From Prochlorococcus sp. AG-409-K04 (lineage in GTDB: Bacteria > Cyanobacteriota > Cyanobacteriia > PCC-6307 > Cyanobiaceae): 64,000 nt of DNA. How positions within the stretch are numbered: position 1 is the first letter of the stretch; each line of letters opens with the position of its first letter. A program made the position numbers and the translations under genes. The stretch spans positions 1-64,000 of the forward strand of contig QCKE01000004.1 in assembly GCA_003215555.1 (NCBI GenBank). Reading direction: 5' to 3'. Under the pieces are notes generated by a model. The model worked only from the letters and a program-made list of their open reading frames with translations. It was not told the DNA's origin and searched no databases. Below are positions 26,444 to 39,644 of this stretch, one piece after another.

Positions 26444-27328
26444 ATGAAAAGAAAAACCTTTCTATTTTTTATTATATTACTAGGCATACAATCTACTACT
26501 ATTGCTAATGAGATTATTGTTACCGAAGGCGACACATTAGCCAAGATTGCAGAAAATTATAATATAACTATTAGATCGATAATGGATACAAACAAACTTT
26601 ACGATGGTGATAATTTAAAAGCTGGTGATAAACTAATTTTGCCTGCAAATGCGATTATAAAAAAAGAAGAAATTAGCTCAATAAAACATACTGTTATTAA
26701 AGGAGATACTTTAGATAAAATATCAAATAAATACTCAATAGATAAAATGAAAATTATTAATCTAAACAAGCTTAAAGACCCAAACATATTGCAGCTAAAT
26801 CAAATATTATTATTACCCAAAGAAGCCAAGATGCCTCTCAAAAATTATCAATATCATACCCTTTCTGAAGGAGAAACAATATATCAAATATCTAAAAAAT
26901 ATGATATCTCAATCAAAGAGATAGTAAGTCTTAATAATATAATTGAGACATCCAACCTAATGACAGGTACGCGGATTAAACTTTTTGAAGTTGAAGACCT
27001 AGAAATAAAAAAAAATAACGATAGAATTGGCTCAAATTCCAAGCAAAAAGATAAGTCCTTAATGAAAGAAAATAACAAGTTTACTGGAGGAGATGATTGG
27101 AGATATTATGGTCCACTAAAGATCAATTGGTCTTCATGGAGAACTGTTAACGGAAGCTACGTTGCTCCTGCAAAGCATAGCAACGGAAGAAGTTTATTTT
27201 TAGCTATTAATTGTAAATCAAGCAAAATAACTTCTAGTAAATCCAATGGGAAATGGAAAAAATGGGTCACTCCTAAAACTTACTTTGAATACAACTTATT
27301 AGACGAAAGGTGTGAAAATGCAAGTTAA
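26444..27328 (+). CDS. Secreted protein with three LysM domains
   Basis: 294-residue protein with a signal peptide (TFLFFIILLGIQSTTIANE), then three LysM repeats at about residues 23-70 (VTEGDTLAKIAENYNITI), 80-127 (VIKGDTLDKISNKYSIDK) and 137-185 (LSEGETIYQISKKYDISI), which bind peptidoglycan. A lysine-rich spacer leads to a C-terminal block (from about 215, GDDWRYYGPLKINWSSWRTVNG, ending CENAS) with two cysteines. I do not recognise that block as an enzyme. No peptidase or amidase motif follows the LysM domains, so it may be a structural or adaptor protein. Confidence 0.88.
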   Translation: MKRKTFLFFIILLGIQSTTIANEIIVTEGDTLAKIAENYNITIRSIMDTNKLYDGDNLKAGDKLILPANAIIKKEEISSIKHTVIKGDTLDKISNKYSIDKMKIINLNKLKDPNILQLNQILLLPKEAKMPLKNYQYHTLSEGETIYQISKKYDISIKEIVSLNNIIETSNLMTGTRIKLFEVEDLEIKKNNDRIGSNSKQKDKSLMKENNKFTGGDDWRYYGPLKINWSSWRTVNGSYVAPAKHSNGRSLFLAINCKSSKITSSKSNGKWKKWVTPKTYFEYNLLDERCENAS

Positions 27329-27357
27329 TTCAAAACTATAAAAAAACAATCAAGTTT

Positions 27358-28389
27358 TTATAGAGTTTCTGGATAATCAATTTCTTCCTCAACAATTTGA
27401 AGCCTGATTTTTTTTCCTCCAAAAAGTTCACCTAGAGAGACTCTCATTGTAACTCCACTAAGTGTCTGCAATACTTTCAGAACATCTCTTAGATAAGGCG
27501 TGCTACTTCCACTTTCAACCCATAGCCTTTCATTTAAATCACCCAAACGTCTCCACGCAGTATGAAATCTTAAAACTGAAGCTTCAATGGTTTTTGCTTG
27601 TGACAAAGCTTCTGCTAAAAAATTCAAAGCATCTATGCGCTGTGCCTCTTGGGTTGCCTTTGCTAAATCCAAATCATCTCTCTGTAAAGCTCTAAGAGCT
27701 AATGAAGCATCGTTAGATTTTCCTATCCATCTGGCTGCATTTGTGACCTCTTTTATTGAATCGATATCTGGATATTCCTTTAAAACCTTTCTAAAGTCCT
27801 CTTGAAGAGTTTCAGGTAGCTTTGATAGTTCTTTCGCCAATGGTGCGACTATTTTAGGAGGCAAAAGATTTTCTTGAGTTCTTTGTCTAATTTCATCTGG
27901 TAACAGAGGACTTGTTGCAGAGGTAAATTCGTCAGAAAGTCTGCGAACTTCTTTTCTTGTAATTTCATTTCCCTTGTTAGCAGATTCTGCAATCATTTGC
28001 TGTACCTCTGGAGAGGACTGAGCTGTTTCTACAAATGATCTTCTGGAAAAGTTATTAACACTTTCTTCTGAGAGGATTCCATCAACAACAAGTTCATCAG
28101 CGGACTCAGCTAATTGAATTAAAGAATATGCTCTTGTTTTACTAATCTCCATCTCTCTTAGCCATTGCAAAAATCCAGCACCTCTTCCTTCTCCCCCTCT
28201 TTTTTCTCTATCTCTAACAACTCTTAAAATTCTTCCTCTCCAAATATCAGTGTGCAAATCAAATCTTTCACATATACTCCAAGCCTTTTGTAAACGATCT
28301 AAAAACTCTAGGCTAGTGAGTTCATCTGTGTTGGGATCTGGTAAATCCAGTTCAATGATAGATGGATCAGGGTTTTCTATTGTTTTCAC
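27358..28389 (-). CDS. Conserved protein with a possible HTH segment
   Basis: 343-residue soluble protein, family not recognised. The segment around residues 50-95 (WRGRILRVVRDREKRGGEGRGAGFLQWLREMEISKTRAYSLIQLAESAD) resembles the helix-turn-helix of ParB/DUF3102-like DNA-binding proteins; the rest is acidic and helical with no enzyme motif. It is transcribed divergently from psaE across a 121-base gap that holds a CRP-like palindrome. A regulatory role is therefore conceivable, but this is inference. Length and composition are uniform with neighbours. Confidence 0.65.
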   Translation of the reverse strand: MKTIENPDPSIIELDLPDPNTDELTSLEFLDRLQKAWSICERFDLHTDIWRGRILRVVRDREKRGGEGRGAGFLQWLREMEISKTRAYSLIQLAESADELVVDGILSEESVNNFSRRSFVETAQSSPEVQQMIAESANKGNEITRKEVRRLSDEFTSATSPLLPDEIRQRTQENLLPPKIVAPLAKELSKLPETLQEDFRKVLKEYPDIDSIKEVTNAARWIGKSNDASLALRALQRDDLDLAKATQEAQRIDALNFLAEALSQAKTIEASVLRFHTAWRRLGDLNERLWVESGSSTPYLRDVLKVLQTLSGVTMRVSLGELFGGKKIRLQIVEEEIDYPETL

Positions 28390-28442
28390 TAATAAAAAGC
28401 AAGCAAGCTAAATGCTTGTAAAAAAAATAAAGGGAGACATTC

Positions 28443-28458
28443 TGTGACGCTAATCACA
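28443..28458. promoter_or_regulatory. Perfect CRP-type palindrome upstream of psaE
   Basis: TGTGACGCTAATCACA fits the CRP consensus TGTGA-N6-TCACA exactly. It lies 52 bases before the psaE ATG and 53 bases before the start of the divergent gene, in the only gap between them. Cyanobacterial CRP homologues such as SYCRP1 recognise the same core. Chance occurrence in one window is possible. Confidence 0.5.
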
Positions 28459-28510
28459 AATTTTACTTGTCCCACGATAATCTTATTATTGAAATAACAG
28501 TATTAACAAA

Positions 28511-28720
28511 ATGGCTATTTCAAGAGGCGACAAAGTTAGAGTCAAAAGACCAGAATCCTATTGGTTCAATGAAATAGGGAAAGTGGCTTCTGTCGATACT
28601 TCTGGAATCAAATACCCTGTAGTAGTTAGATTCGAAAAAGTTAATTATGCAGCTTTTAGTGGTGTTGATGGTGGTAACAACACGAACAACTTTGCAGAGA
28701 ATGAACTAGAAGCAGTTTAA
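28511..28720 (+). CDS. psaE: Photosystem I subunit PsaE
   Basis: Stromal-side subunit of photosystem I that helps dock ferredoxin and supports cyclic electron flow. The 69-residue protein begins [28 protein letters not shown] and continues [33 protein letters not shown], the SH3-like fold typical of PsaE. Its ribosome site region (AACAGTATTAAC) is weak but the ATG is the family start. mutM starts five bases after its stop. Confidence 0.97.
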   Translation: MAISRGDKVRVKRPESYWFNEIGKVASVDTSGIKYPVVVRFEKVNYAAFSGVDGGNNTNNFAENELEAV

Positions 28721-28725
28721 GATTT

Positions 28726-29577
28726 TTGCCTGAGTTACCTGAAGTAGAAACAATCCGCAAAGGATTAGATAGGGCTTTACAGGATTTTCGCATAAACCGT
28801 GTAGAAGTTATTACTGAAAGAACAATCGCAAGCCAAGGTGGGGCAAAGGTTTTTGTATATCAAATGAATGGTTTATCAATAGGCGAATGGACTAGAAGAG
28901 GGAAATATTTAATTTGCAATCTTTTTTCAGAATCAAAAAATATTTCCGCTGGATGGTGGGTGATTCATTTAAGAATGACAGGGCAATTCCAACTTTATGA
29001 ATCGACAACACCAGCTTGTAATTACACTAGAGTTCGCTTATGGAATATAAAAGGGAGAGAATTGCGTTTTATTGATACAAGAAATTTTGGGCAAATGTGG
29101 TGGTTAGGGTCTCAAAATTTGCCCGAAAGTACAATAAAAGGAATAATAAAACTAGGTCCAGAACCGTTTAGTAAAGAATTTAATTCTACTTATTTAGAAG
29201 AGTCTCTTAAGAATAGAAAGCGCTCAATAAAGGCATCATTATTAGATCAAACAACTGTAGCTGGTGCTGGAAACATTTATGCAGATGAAAGCCTTTTTGA
29301 AGCTGGAATAACCCCTTTCAAACAATCGAAACAACTAAAGAAAAAAGAAATTTCAAACTTGTGTATAACATTAACAAGAGTTTTGAAAAAAAGTATTGGA
29401 AAAGGAGGTACGACTTTTAAAGACTTTAGAGATTTAGAAGGTATCAATGGAAATTATGGAGGCCAAGCATGGGTATATGGACGAGCTGGTAAAGCATGCA
29501 GGAAATGTGGAGCAATTATTTTAAAAGAAAAACTTTGCGGTAGAGGAACTCATTGGTGTCCTAATTGCCAAAAATAA
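28726..29577 (+). CDS. mutM: Formamidopyrimidine-DNA glycosylase
   Basis: Base-excision repair enzyme removing 8-oxoguanine and ring-opened purines. The 283-residue protein begins with PELPEVETIRKGLD, whose N-terminal proline is the catalytic nucleophile exposed after Met removal. It has KYLI, the helix-two-turn-helix region KASLLDQTTVAGAGNIYADESLFEAGI, and a C-terminal zinc finger CRKCGAIILKEKLCGRGTHWCPNCQ with four cysteines. The start is TTG at 28726, required to place Pro at position 2. It lies five bases after psaE, so translation is likely coupled to a photosystem gene. Confidence 0.97.
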   Translation: MPELPEVETIRKGLDRALQDFRINRVEVITERTIASQGGAKVFVYQMNGLSIGEWTRRGKYLICNLFSESKNISAGWWVIHLRMTGQFQLYESTTPACNYTRVRLWNIKGRELRFIDTRNFGQMWWLGSQNLPESTIKGIIKLGPEPFSKEFNSTYLEESLKNRKRSIKASLLDQTTVAGAGNIYADESLFEAGITPFKQSKQLKKKEISNLCITLTRVLKKSIGKGGTTFKDFRDLEGINGNYGGQAWVYGRAGKACRKCGAIILKEKLCGRGTHWCPNCQK

Positions 29578-29578
29578 A

Positions 29579-29603
29579 CCCTATCTCAATTCTAGAGACA
29601 GGG
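29579..29603. terminator. Bidirectional hairpin between mutM and 5S rRNA
   Basis: CCCTATCTC and GAGACAGGG form a nine-position stem with one mismatch and a seven-base loop. Read on the minus strand the stem is followed by TTTATTTTT, which suits termination of the rRNA operon; on the plus strand it ends mutM. Confidence 0.6.
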
Positions 29604-29640
29604 TGATTAAATCTACAAATAATTTTTGAAAAATGTTTTA

Positions 29641-29757
29641 CCTGGCATTGAGCTATTTTCTCAGGGGGCTTCCCCCCAAATATCGTTGCCGCTGATGCGT
29701 TTCACAACCGAGTTCGGGATGGATCGGAGTGGGTCCACATCGCAATGAACACCAGGA
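29641..29757 (-). rRNA. rrf: 5S ribosomal RNA
   Basis: About 117 bases recognisable by the reverse-strand core CACTCCGATCCATCCCGAAC and the terminal stem TCCTGG/CCAGG. It lies about 110 bases after the 23S 3' end. Ends are estimated to a few bases. Confidence 0.93.
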
Positions 29758-29865
29758 AAACATTTTCATGTTCAAGGTTGGAGCCTTGAGAACTGCATAG
29801 AAATATTCTTTAAAGAATTTAGTTGGAAAAATAAAGCCTCTTTTCTTTTGCTAGAGGAAGAAGAA

Positions 29866-32738
<2,873 letters not shown>

Positions 32739-33078
32739 TTAGTTACTATTGAAAAAATACTTTTTAAAAGCATTTTCATCAAAAGTAAATTTGCTCTAAC
32801 TCAAGAATTAAGCAAAAAGTATTAATGTTAGAAGTACTAAATTAATAGCTTTTTGCATCTATGAGATGCTTTATTTTTCCAGACTTTCCTATGCAGTTGT
32901 CAAGGTTCTACTGAATCAAACTACTAAAACTTTCGAATAGTAGTGAGCCCAGCGTCTTATCAGCCAAATACAAATATATTAGGTATGATAGGAAGCTAGG
33001 TTCATTCAGATTGAACAACATCTAAGTCACTTTAACCAAATAACAATCTCCAAATTGAGTTATCAGGTAGTTGATCAG
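32739..33078 (-). other. Spacer between tRNA-Ala and 23S rRNA
   Basis: About 340 bases of the internal transcribed spacer. It should hold the half-stems that RNase III pairs around 23S, but I did not define them. No gene is visible. Confidence 0.6.
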
Positions 33079-33151
33079 TGGAGGTAAGCGGACTCGAACC
33101 GCTGACATCCTGCTTGCAAAGCAGGCGCTCTACCAACTGAGCTATACCCCC
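33079..33151 (-). tRNA. tRNA-Ala (TGC)
   Basis: Minus-strand tRNA in the rRNA spacer. Acceptor GGGGGTA pairs with TACCTCC, D arm GCTCAGTTGGTAGAGC, anticodon loop TTTGCAA with anticodon TGC, T arm GCGGTTCGAGTCCGC, discriminator A at 33079. CCA is not encoded. Confidence 0.97.
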
Positions 33152-33160
33152 AACAACGAA

Positions 33161-33234
<74 letters not shown>

Positions 33235-33402
33235 AGGAGAAAGTTTGTTGGGTGTGACCTAGACAAGTTTAGGAACTAAAATTGAAAAGTAAAATTGAGA
33301 ATCAACTTCACTTAAATATCAATCTGAGGTACCGATCGACCTAAGGTGACAGGATTACGGCCTAAATTTTATTCAGACATCATAATCAGTTTATGTCTCC
33401 CT

Positions 33403-34889
<1,487 letters not shown>

Positions 34890-35552
34890 GATCAGACCCT
34901 ATTGCCGAAATTTTTCTTTTCAACTCAGTCCGACTTGCTGCATCTATTATGATCAATACAGTTGTACTGCAAATTAGATTTAGCCTCCTTAGTTTTTAAG
35001 GGTTCAAAGAGTGCACTAAAGAAATATTTCCTTGTGACTTTCCGAGATCTCAGATCCGGTATTGCTAAAACAATGAAAATTAAGAGATTAAGACGTGATT
35101 CCTAATCTCAATAATTGCAAAGTCCAGCAATTAATTTTTTGACGGGACCTCACACTTTAATCGCATTAACATTCACAAATGCATATAGCAAAGTGAACGC
35201 GAATAAAGCGTCAGTTCCTAAACTTTTTAGTTGTCCAGGTTCTGCTTGGACTCATTTTCACAAGTCTCAGCGTTGTGATCAAAGACCACCCTAGAAACCT
35301 ACATCAGCTCATGGATTACTCCGTTCCTGATGTAAGGGCTCTCTAACAAAACTTAGGAAATAAGGTTTGATCGATAAGCCTTGAATTAGTAATTAAACCA
35401 ATTCACATCCAGTCCCCAATGGTAGACCACTAACCCACATATGCGCAACAACAATTTCTAAAAACCAAGTCTAGTTGATCTTCTTTTTCTTCTCTAGTAT
35501 GGAAATAGCTTGTCATCACAAGCCTTTGAGAATTGCATCAAAACACACATAA
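34890..35552 (-). promoter_or_regulatory. rrnA leader: rRNA operon leader and promoter region
   Basis: About 660 bases upstream of 16S and divergent to the invertase gene. It should hold the rrn promoter and processing stems. Two structures are visible: a boxA-like element GCACTCTTTGAA on the minus strand (35003-35014), and an eight-pair inverted repeat TACATCAG/CTGATGTA at 35300-35307 and 35327-35334. No protein-coding frame looks real. Exact promoter positions could not be fixed. Confidence 0.45.
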
Positions 35553-36995
35553 ATGCCAGAAAGATTTAGCCAACGACGCCAAAGGGTACGCCCTAATTCC
35601 AATGAGGAAGCTGTCATAAAAAGAGCTATGGAGCATTTTGAACGATCTTTAATCAAGATCGACGGCCATTTTGCAGGCAGTGTTGCAGCACTTGAACATC
35701 CTGCGAATAATGATGCTCTTAATTATGGGGAAATATTTTTAAGAGATAATGTGCCAGTAATGATTTATCTACTAACTCAAAAAAGATATGAAATAGTCAA
35801 AAAATTCTTATCTGTTTGCCTCGATCTGCAAAGCACTAGTTACCAAACCAGAGGTGTTTTTCCCACAAGCTTTGTAGAGGAAAATAATGAACTAATCGCT
35901 GACTATGGGCAAAGGTCCATTGGGCGCATAACCTCTGCTGACGCAAGCCTTTGGTGGCCAATTTTATGTTGGCTATATGTGAGAAAAAGTAAAGATACAA
36001 CTTTTGGAATAAGTCAAAAGGTACAAAGAGGCATTCAACTTCTGTTAGACCTGGTTCTTCATCCAACTTTCGAAGGGACACCAGTTCTTTTTGTTCCTGA
36101 TTGTTCATTCATGATTGACCGCCCTATGGACGTTTGGGGCGCACCATTAGAAGTAGAAGTTCTTCTTTATGCATCTCTCAGTAGTTGCATTGAGCTAATG
36201 GATCTTAGTAGCAAGCATCAAGTTAGTCGTTTATTAGATCAAAGACTTTTACTTACAAGACAATGGGTGCATGACCTTCGTCAATTCCTTCTAAAGCATT
36301 ACTGGGTAACAAGCAAAACAATGCAAGTACTTAGACGGAGACCTACTGAACAATATGGAGAAGACCAACATCAAAATGAATTCAATGTCCAACCTCAGAT
36401 AGTTCCTCCTTGGCTTCAAGACTGGCTGGAAAATAGAGGAGGATATCTTATAGGAAATATTCGAACTGGAAGACCTGATTTTAGATTTTACAGCCTAGGG
36501 AACTCCCTTGCTTGCATGTTCGGAGTACTTACTGCACCTCAACAAAGAGCTCTGTTCAGATTAGTACTTCACAATCGAGAGCACTTAATGGCTCAAATGC
36601 CTATGAGAATTTGTCACCCACCCATGGAAGTAGAGGAATGGCAAAACAAAACTGGTTCGGATCCCAAAAACTGGCCTTGGAGTTATCACAATGGAGGACA
36701 TTGGCCAAGCATTCTTTGGTTTTTTGGGGCTTCTATTCTTCTTCATGAACAGAGATATCCAAAAGCAGATGTATTACTAATGGGCCAAATGAGATCCTTG
36801 TTAGAAGAATGCTACTGGAGTCAGCTTAATCAACTTCCAAAACAAAAATGGGCTGAATACTTTGATGGTCCAACTGGAACGTGGGTTGGACAGCAATCAA
36901 GGACTTATCAAACTTGGACTATTGTGGGATTTCTTCTTATGCATCACTTCTTAAAAGTATGTCCAAAGGACGTTGAGATGTTGGATTTAAATTAA
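35553..36995 (+). CDS. Alkaline/neutral invertase, GH100
   Basis: Hydrolyses sucrose to glucose and fructose in the cytoplasm. The 480-residue protein has the GH100 signatures NYGEIFLRDNVPVMIYLL, ITSADASLWWPILCW with the likely acid/base Asp, RFYSLGNSLACMFGVL, and CHPPMEVEEWQ followed by NWPWSYHNGGHWPSILWFF. Length matches cyanobacterial InvA. No signal peptide, as expected. Its 3' end converges on petD with a ten-base gap. It implies that the cell makes and re-uses sucrose. Confidence 0.94.
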   Translation: MPERFSQRRQRVRPNSNEEAVIKRAMEHFERSLIKIDGHFAGSVAALEHPANNDALNYGEIFLRDNVPVMIYLLTQKRYEIVKKFLSVCLDLQSTSYQTRGVFPTSFVEENNELIADYGQRSIGRITSADASLWWPILCWLYVRKSKDTTFGISQKVQRGIQLLLDLVLHPTFEGTPVLFVPDCSFMIDRPMDVWGAPLEVEVLLYASLSSCIELMDLSSKHQVSRLLDQRLLLTRQWVHDLRQFLLKHYWVTSKTMQVLRRRPTEQYGEDQHQNEFNVQPQIVPPWLQDWLENRGGYLIGNIRTGRPDFRFYSLGNSLACMFGVLTAPQQRALFRLVLHNREHLMAQMPMRICHPPMEVEEWQNKTGSDPKNWPWSYHNGGHWPSILWFFGASILLHEQRYPKADVLLMGQMRSLLEECYWSQLNQLPKQKWAEYFDGPTGTWVGQQSRTYQTWTIVGFLLMHHFLKVCPKDVEMLDLN

Positions 36996-37005
36996 ATCAA
37001 AATTT

Positions 37006-37488
37006 TCAAAATAGGCCTAGAGTCAAAGACTTATCGATAGGAAGGCAAGCACCTATTCCTAAATATAGTGTTAACAAAGTTCCGAATAAGAAAAAACCCA
37101 TCGCAACTGGTCTTCTAAATGGGTTGGAAAATTTGTTTACATTCTCGATGAAAGGAATCAAAATTAAGCCTAAAGGAATCAAGGTTTGCAAAGCTATTCC
37201 CAAAAGTTTATTTGGTACTACCCTGAGAATCTGAAAAACCGGATATAAATACCATTCAGGAAGAATCTCCAATGGAGTAGCAAAAGGATTTGCTTTATCC
37301 CCAAGAAATGCTGGATCTAATACTGCAAGTCCAACAACGCATGCAATTGTTCCAAGGATAACTACTGGGAAAATATATAAAAGATCATTAGGCCAAGCTG
37401 GCTCACCGTAATAATTGTGACCCATACCTTTAGCAAGCTTTGCCCTTAATTTTGGATCAGATAAATCAGGTTTCTTAAGAGTAGACAT
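37006..37488 (-). CDS. petD: Cytochrome b6f complex subunit IV
   Basis: Thylakoid membrane subunit of cytochrome b6f, bearing part of the plastoquinol-oxidation site. The 160-residue protein begins [41 protein letters not shown] and has three membrane helices; [21 protein letters not shown] contains the PEWY motif of the Qo site. Two codons upstream another start exists (MIM), but the STLKKPD start is the family form. It is 42 bases downstream of petB on the same strand, the usual order. Confidence 0.97.
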   Translation of the reverse strand: MSTLKKPDLSDPKLRAKLAKGMGHNYYGEPAWPNDLLYIFPVVILGTIACVVGLAVLDPAFLGDKANPFATPLEILPEWYLYPVFQILRVVPNKLLGIALQTLIPLGLILIPFIENVNKFSNPFRRPVAMGFFLFGTLLTLYLGIGACLPIDKSLTLGLF

Positions 37489-37530
37489 AATCAAGTGTAA
37501 TTTTATAGAGATTAATTAATTTCCTAATGC

Positions 37531-38187
37531 TTACAAGGGTCCTGAAATCCCCTGCTTTCTAATCATAAGAAAATGCATAAGCATAAAGATTGCAAGAGTC
37601 CAAGGGAGAACAAAGGTATGCAAACTATAAAAACGTGTAAGGGTTGTTTGCCCAACACTCTCTCCACCTCGAAGCAATTCAACCATAAAATCCCCAACGA
37701 CTGGTATTGCAGCTGGTACGCCTGAAACAATTTTGACAGCCCAATAACCAACTTGATCCCATGGCAAAGAATATCCAGTCACTCCAAATGCAACTGTAAT
37801 AACAGCCATTACAACACCAGTGACCCAAGTTAGTTCTCTAGGTCTTTTAAATCCACCTGTTAAATAAACTCTAAATACATGCAATATCAACATCAAAACC
37901 ATCATGGAGGCACTCCAACGATGAACTGATCTAATCAACCAGCCAAAACTAACGTCAGTCATTAAATAACTGACTGAATTATAAGCTTCTGTTACTGTCG
38001 GCTTGTAGTAGAACGTCATTGCAAAACCAGTTGCAAATTGAATCAAGAAGCAGACAAGTGTGATGCCTCCAAGACAATAAAAGATGTTTACATGAGGAGG
38101 CACGTATTTTGAAGTGACATCGTCTGCAATGTCTTGTATCTCAAGTCGTTCCTGGAACCAGTCGTAGACAGGTGAGGAGTTCGCCAT
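37531..38187 (-). CDS. petB: Cytochrome b6
   Basis: Four-helix heme protein of cytochrome b6f. The 218-residue sequence begins [41 protein letters not shown], where the early cysteine binds heme c(i). Heme-ligating histidines lie in [34 protein letters not shown] and in [33 protein letters not shown]. Length is close to the usual 215 with a few extra N-terminal residues. It is divergent from ctpA; the short gap contains both promoters. Confidence 0.97.
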   Translation of the reverse strand: MANSSPVYDWFQERLEIQDIADDVTSKYVPPHVNIFYCLGGITLVCFLIQFATGFAMTFYYKPTVTEAYNSVSYLMTDVSFGWLIRSVHRWSASMMVLMLILHVFRVYLTGGFKRPRELTWVTGVVMAVITVAFGVTGYSLPWDQVGYWAVKIVSGVPAAIPVVGDFMVELLRGGESVGQTTLTRFYSLHTFVLPWTLAIFMLMHFLMIRKQGISGPL

Positions 38188-38262
38188 GAATCAGATGAAC
38201 TTGATAAGTAATACAAACAGTGTACTGAATGTGCCCCATGGTTCGCACAATTGATTAATCCA

Positions 38263-39624
38263 ATGCTTCCAACTGTAAAAACCTGTTCAAAACAATTCCG
38301 GCAATTTTTTGCTGGTTTCCTCAGTTTTTTACTTGTGTTAGTAATAACTGTTGAGCCCATCTTTGCTTTAAATGATGGGCAGGAACTGGTTTTAGAAACA
38401 TGGAATATCGTAAATGAAGGGTTTTTAAATCCTGACAAATTCAATGAAGTGCAATGGAAGCGTTTGAGGCAAAAAGCTATTGAAAAACCAATTACAACAT
38501 CAGATGAAGCATATTCAGCTATCGAAACAATGCTTCTTCCTCTTGGAGATCCATATACAAGACTTCTAAGGCCAAATGATTACAAAGCTTTAAAAGAGAG
38601 CAACATTGGGAGCGAAATAAATGGGGTTGGTCTCCAACTAGGAGCTAGAAACGAAGATGGTGAAATTGTTGTAATAGCTCCTTTAGAAGGATCTCCCTCA
38701 GCAGATGCAGAAATTCTCAGCGGATCAATTCTCCTCAAAGTTGCTGAAGAATCACCAAAAAGACTTGGATTAGAGGCTACTGCGTCAAAACTTAGAGGTG
38801 AAACTGGTTCAAAAGTATCTATTGAGATTGAATCACCAGATCATGAAATTAAAGAAATAATTTTAGAAAGAAGAAGTGTGGATTTAAGACCAGTTAGGAC
38901 AAGAAGGCTTCTAACCGGAAACCATACACTTGGATATCTACGAATTACCCAATTTAGCGAAGGGGTTCCTGAACAAGTTAAAGAAGCACTAAAAGAACTT
39001 TCTGAGAAGGATATAGAAGGGATAGTACTAGATTTGAGAAATAACTCTGGTGGTTTAGTTAGTTCTGGATTGGCTGTTGCAGATTCTTTTTTAAGCGAAA
39101 AACCAATTGTTGAAACTAAAAATCGCGAAGAAATTAAAGATCCAATTCCATCGAATAAAGAAACCCTATACGACGGACCTTTAGTAACACTTGTCAATGG
39201 AGGAACTGCAAGTGCTAGTGAGATTCTGGCTGGAGCTCTTCAAGACAATGGAAGATCTCTTTTACTAGGCAAACGCACTTTTGGAAAAGGACTAATTCAA
39301 ACACTTACAAACCTTAGTGACGGCAGTGGGTTAGCAGTAACGGTGGCAAGCTACCTCACTCCTTCAGGAAGAAATATACAAGACCTGGGTATCGAGCCTG
39401 ATAGAAAATTAGATCTACCTGAGCCTTTAAACCCAGGAGGTGAAGAAGATAGATGGTTGCTAGATGCAGAACTGCTAATGGAAGCAAATCTCGACAATCA
39501 GAGCATTGAAGATGCTCAAAGCATCAAAAAAGAAACTAATGAACCAGAAGGAGAAGAAGAAATTTTGGGAATGAATTCTTCAATCAATAAGAAACAAGAA
39601 TCAATAGAAACAAACAATACATAA
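38263..39624 (+). CDS. ctpA: Carboxy-terminal processing protease
   Basis: Lumenal serine protease of the family that matures the C-terminus of PSII D1. It has a signal peptide (FFAGFLSFLLVLVITVEPIFALNDGQE) and a PDZ domain (about residues 100-185: GVGLQLGARNEDGEIVVIAPLEGSPSADAEIL). The protease domain has LRNNSGGLVSSGL and the Ser/Lys dyad in GGTASASEILAGALQDNGRSLLLGKRTFGKG. The C-terminus is a long glutamate/serine-rich tail. A TTG at 38251 gives four extra residues; ATG at 38263 is preferred. Confidence 0.94.
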   Translation: MLPTVKTCSKQFRQFFAGFLSFLLVLVITVEPIFALNDGQELVLETWNIVNEGFLNPDKFNEVQWKRLRQKAIEKPITTSDEAYSAIETMLLPLGDPYTRLLRPNDYKALKESNIGSEINGVGLQLGARNEDGEIVVIAPLEGSPSADAEILSGSILLKVAEESPKRLGLEATASKLRGETGSKVSIEIESPDHEIKEIILERRSVDLRPVRTRRLLTGNHTLGYLRITQFSEGVPEQVKEALKELSEKDIEGIVLDLRNNSGGLVSSGLAVADSFLSEKPIVETKNREEIKDPIPSNKETLYDGPLVTLVNGGTASASEILAGALQDNGRSLLLGKRTFGKGLIQTLTNLSDGSGLAVTVASYLTPSGRNIQDLGIEPDRKLDLPEPLNPGGEEDRWLLDAELLMEANLDNQSIEDAQSIKKETNEPEGEEEILGMNSSINKKQESIETNNT

Positions 39625-39644
39625 ACAAACATCTTCTCAAGTAA

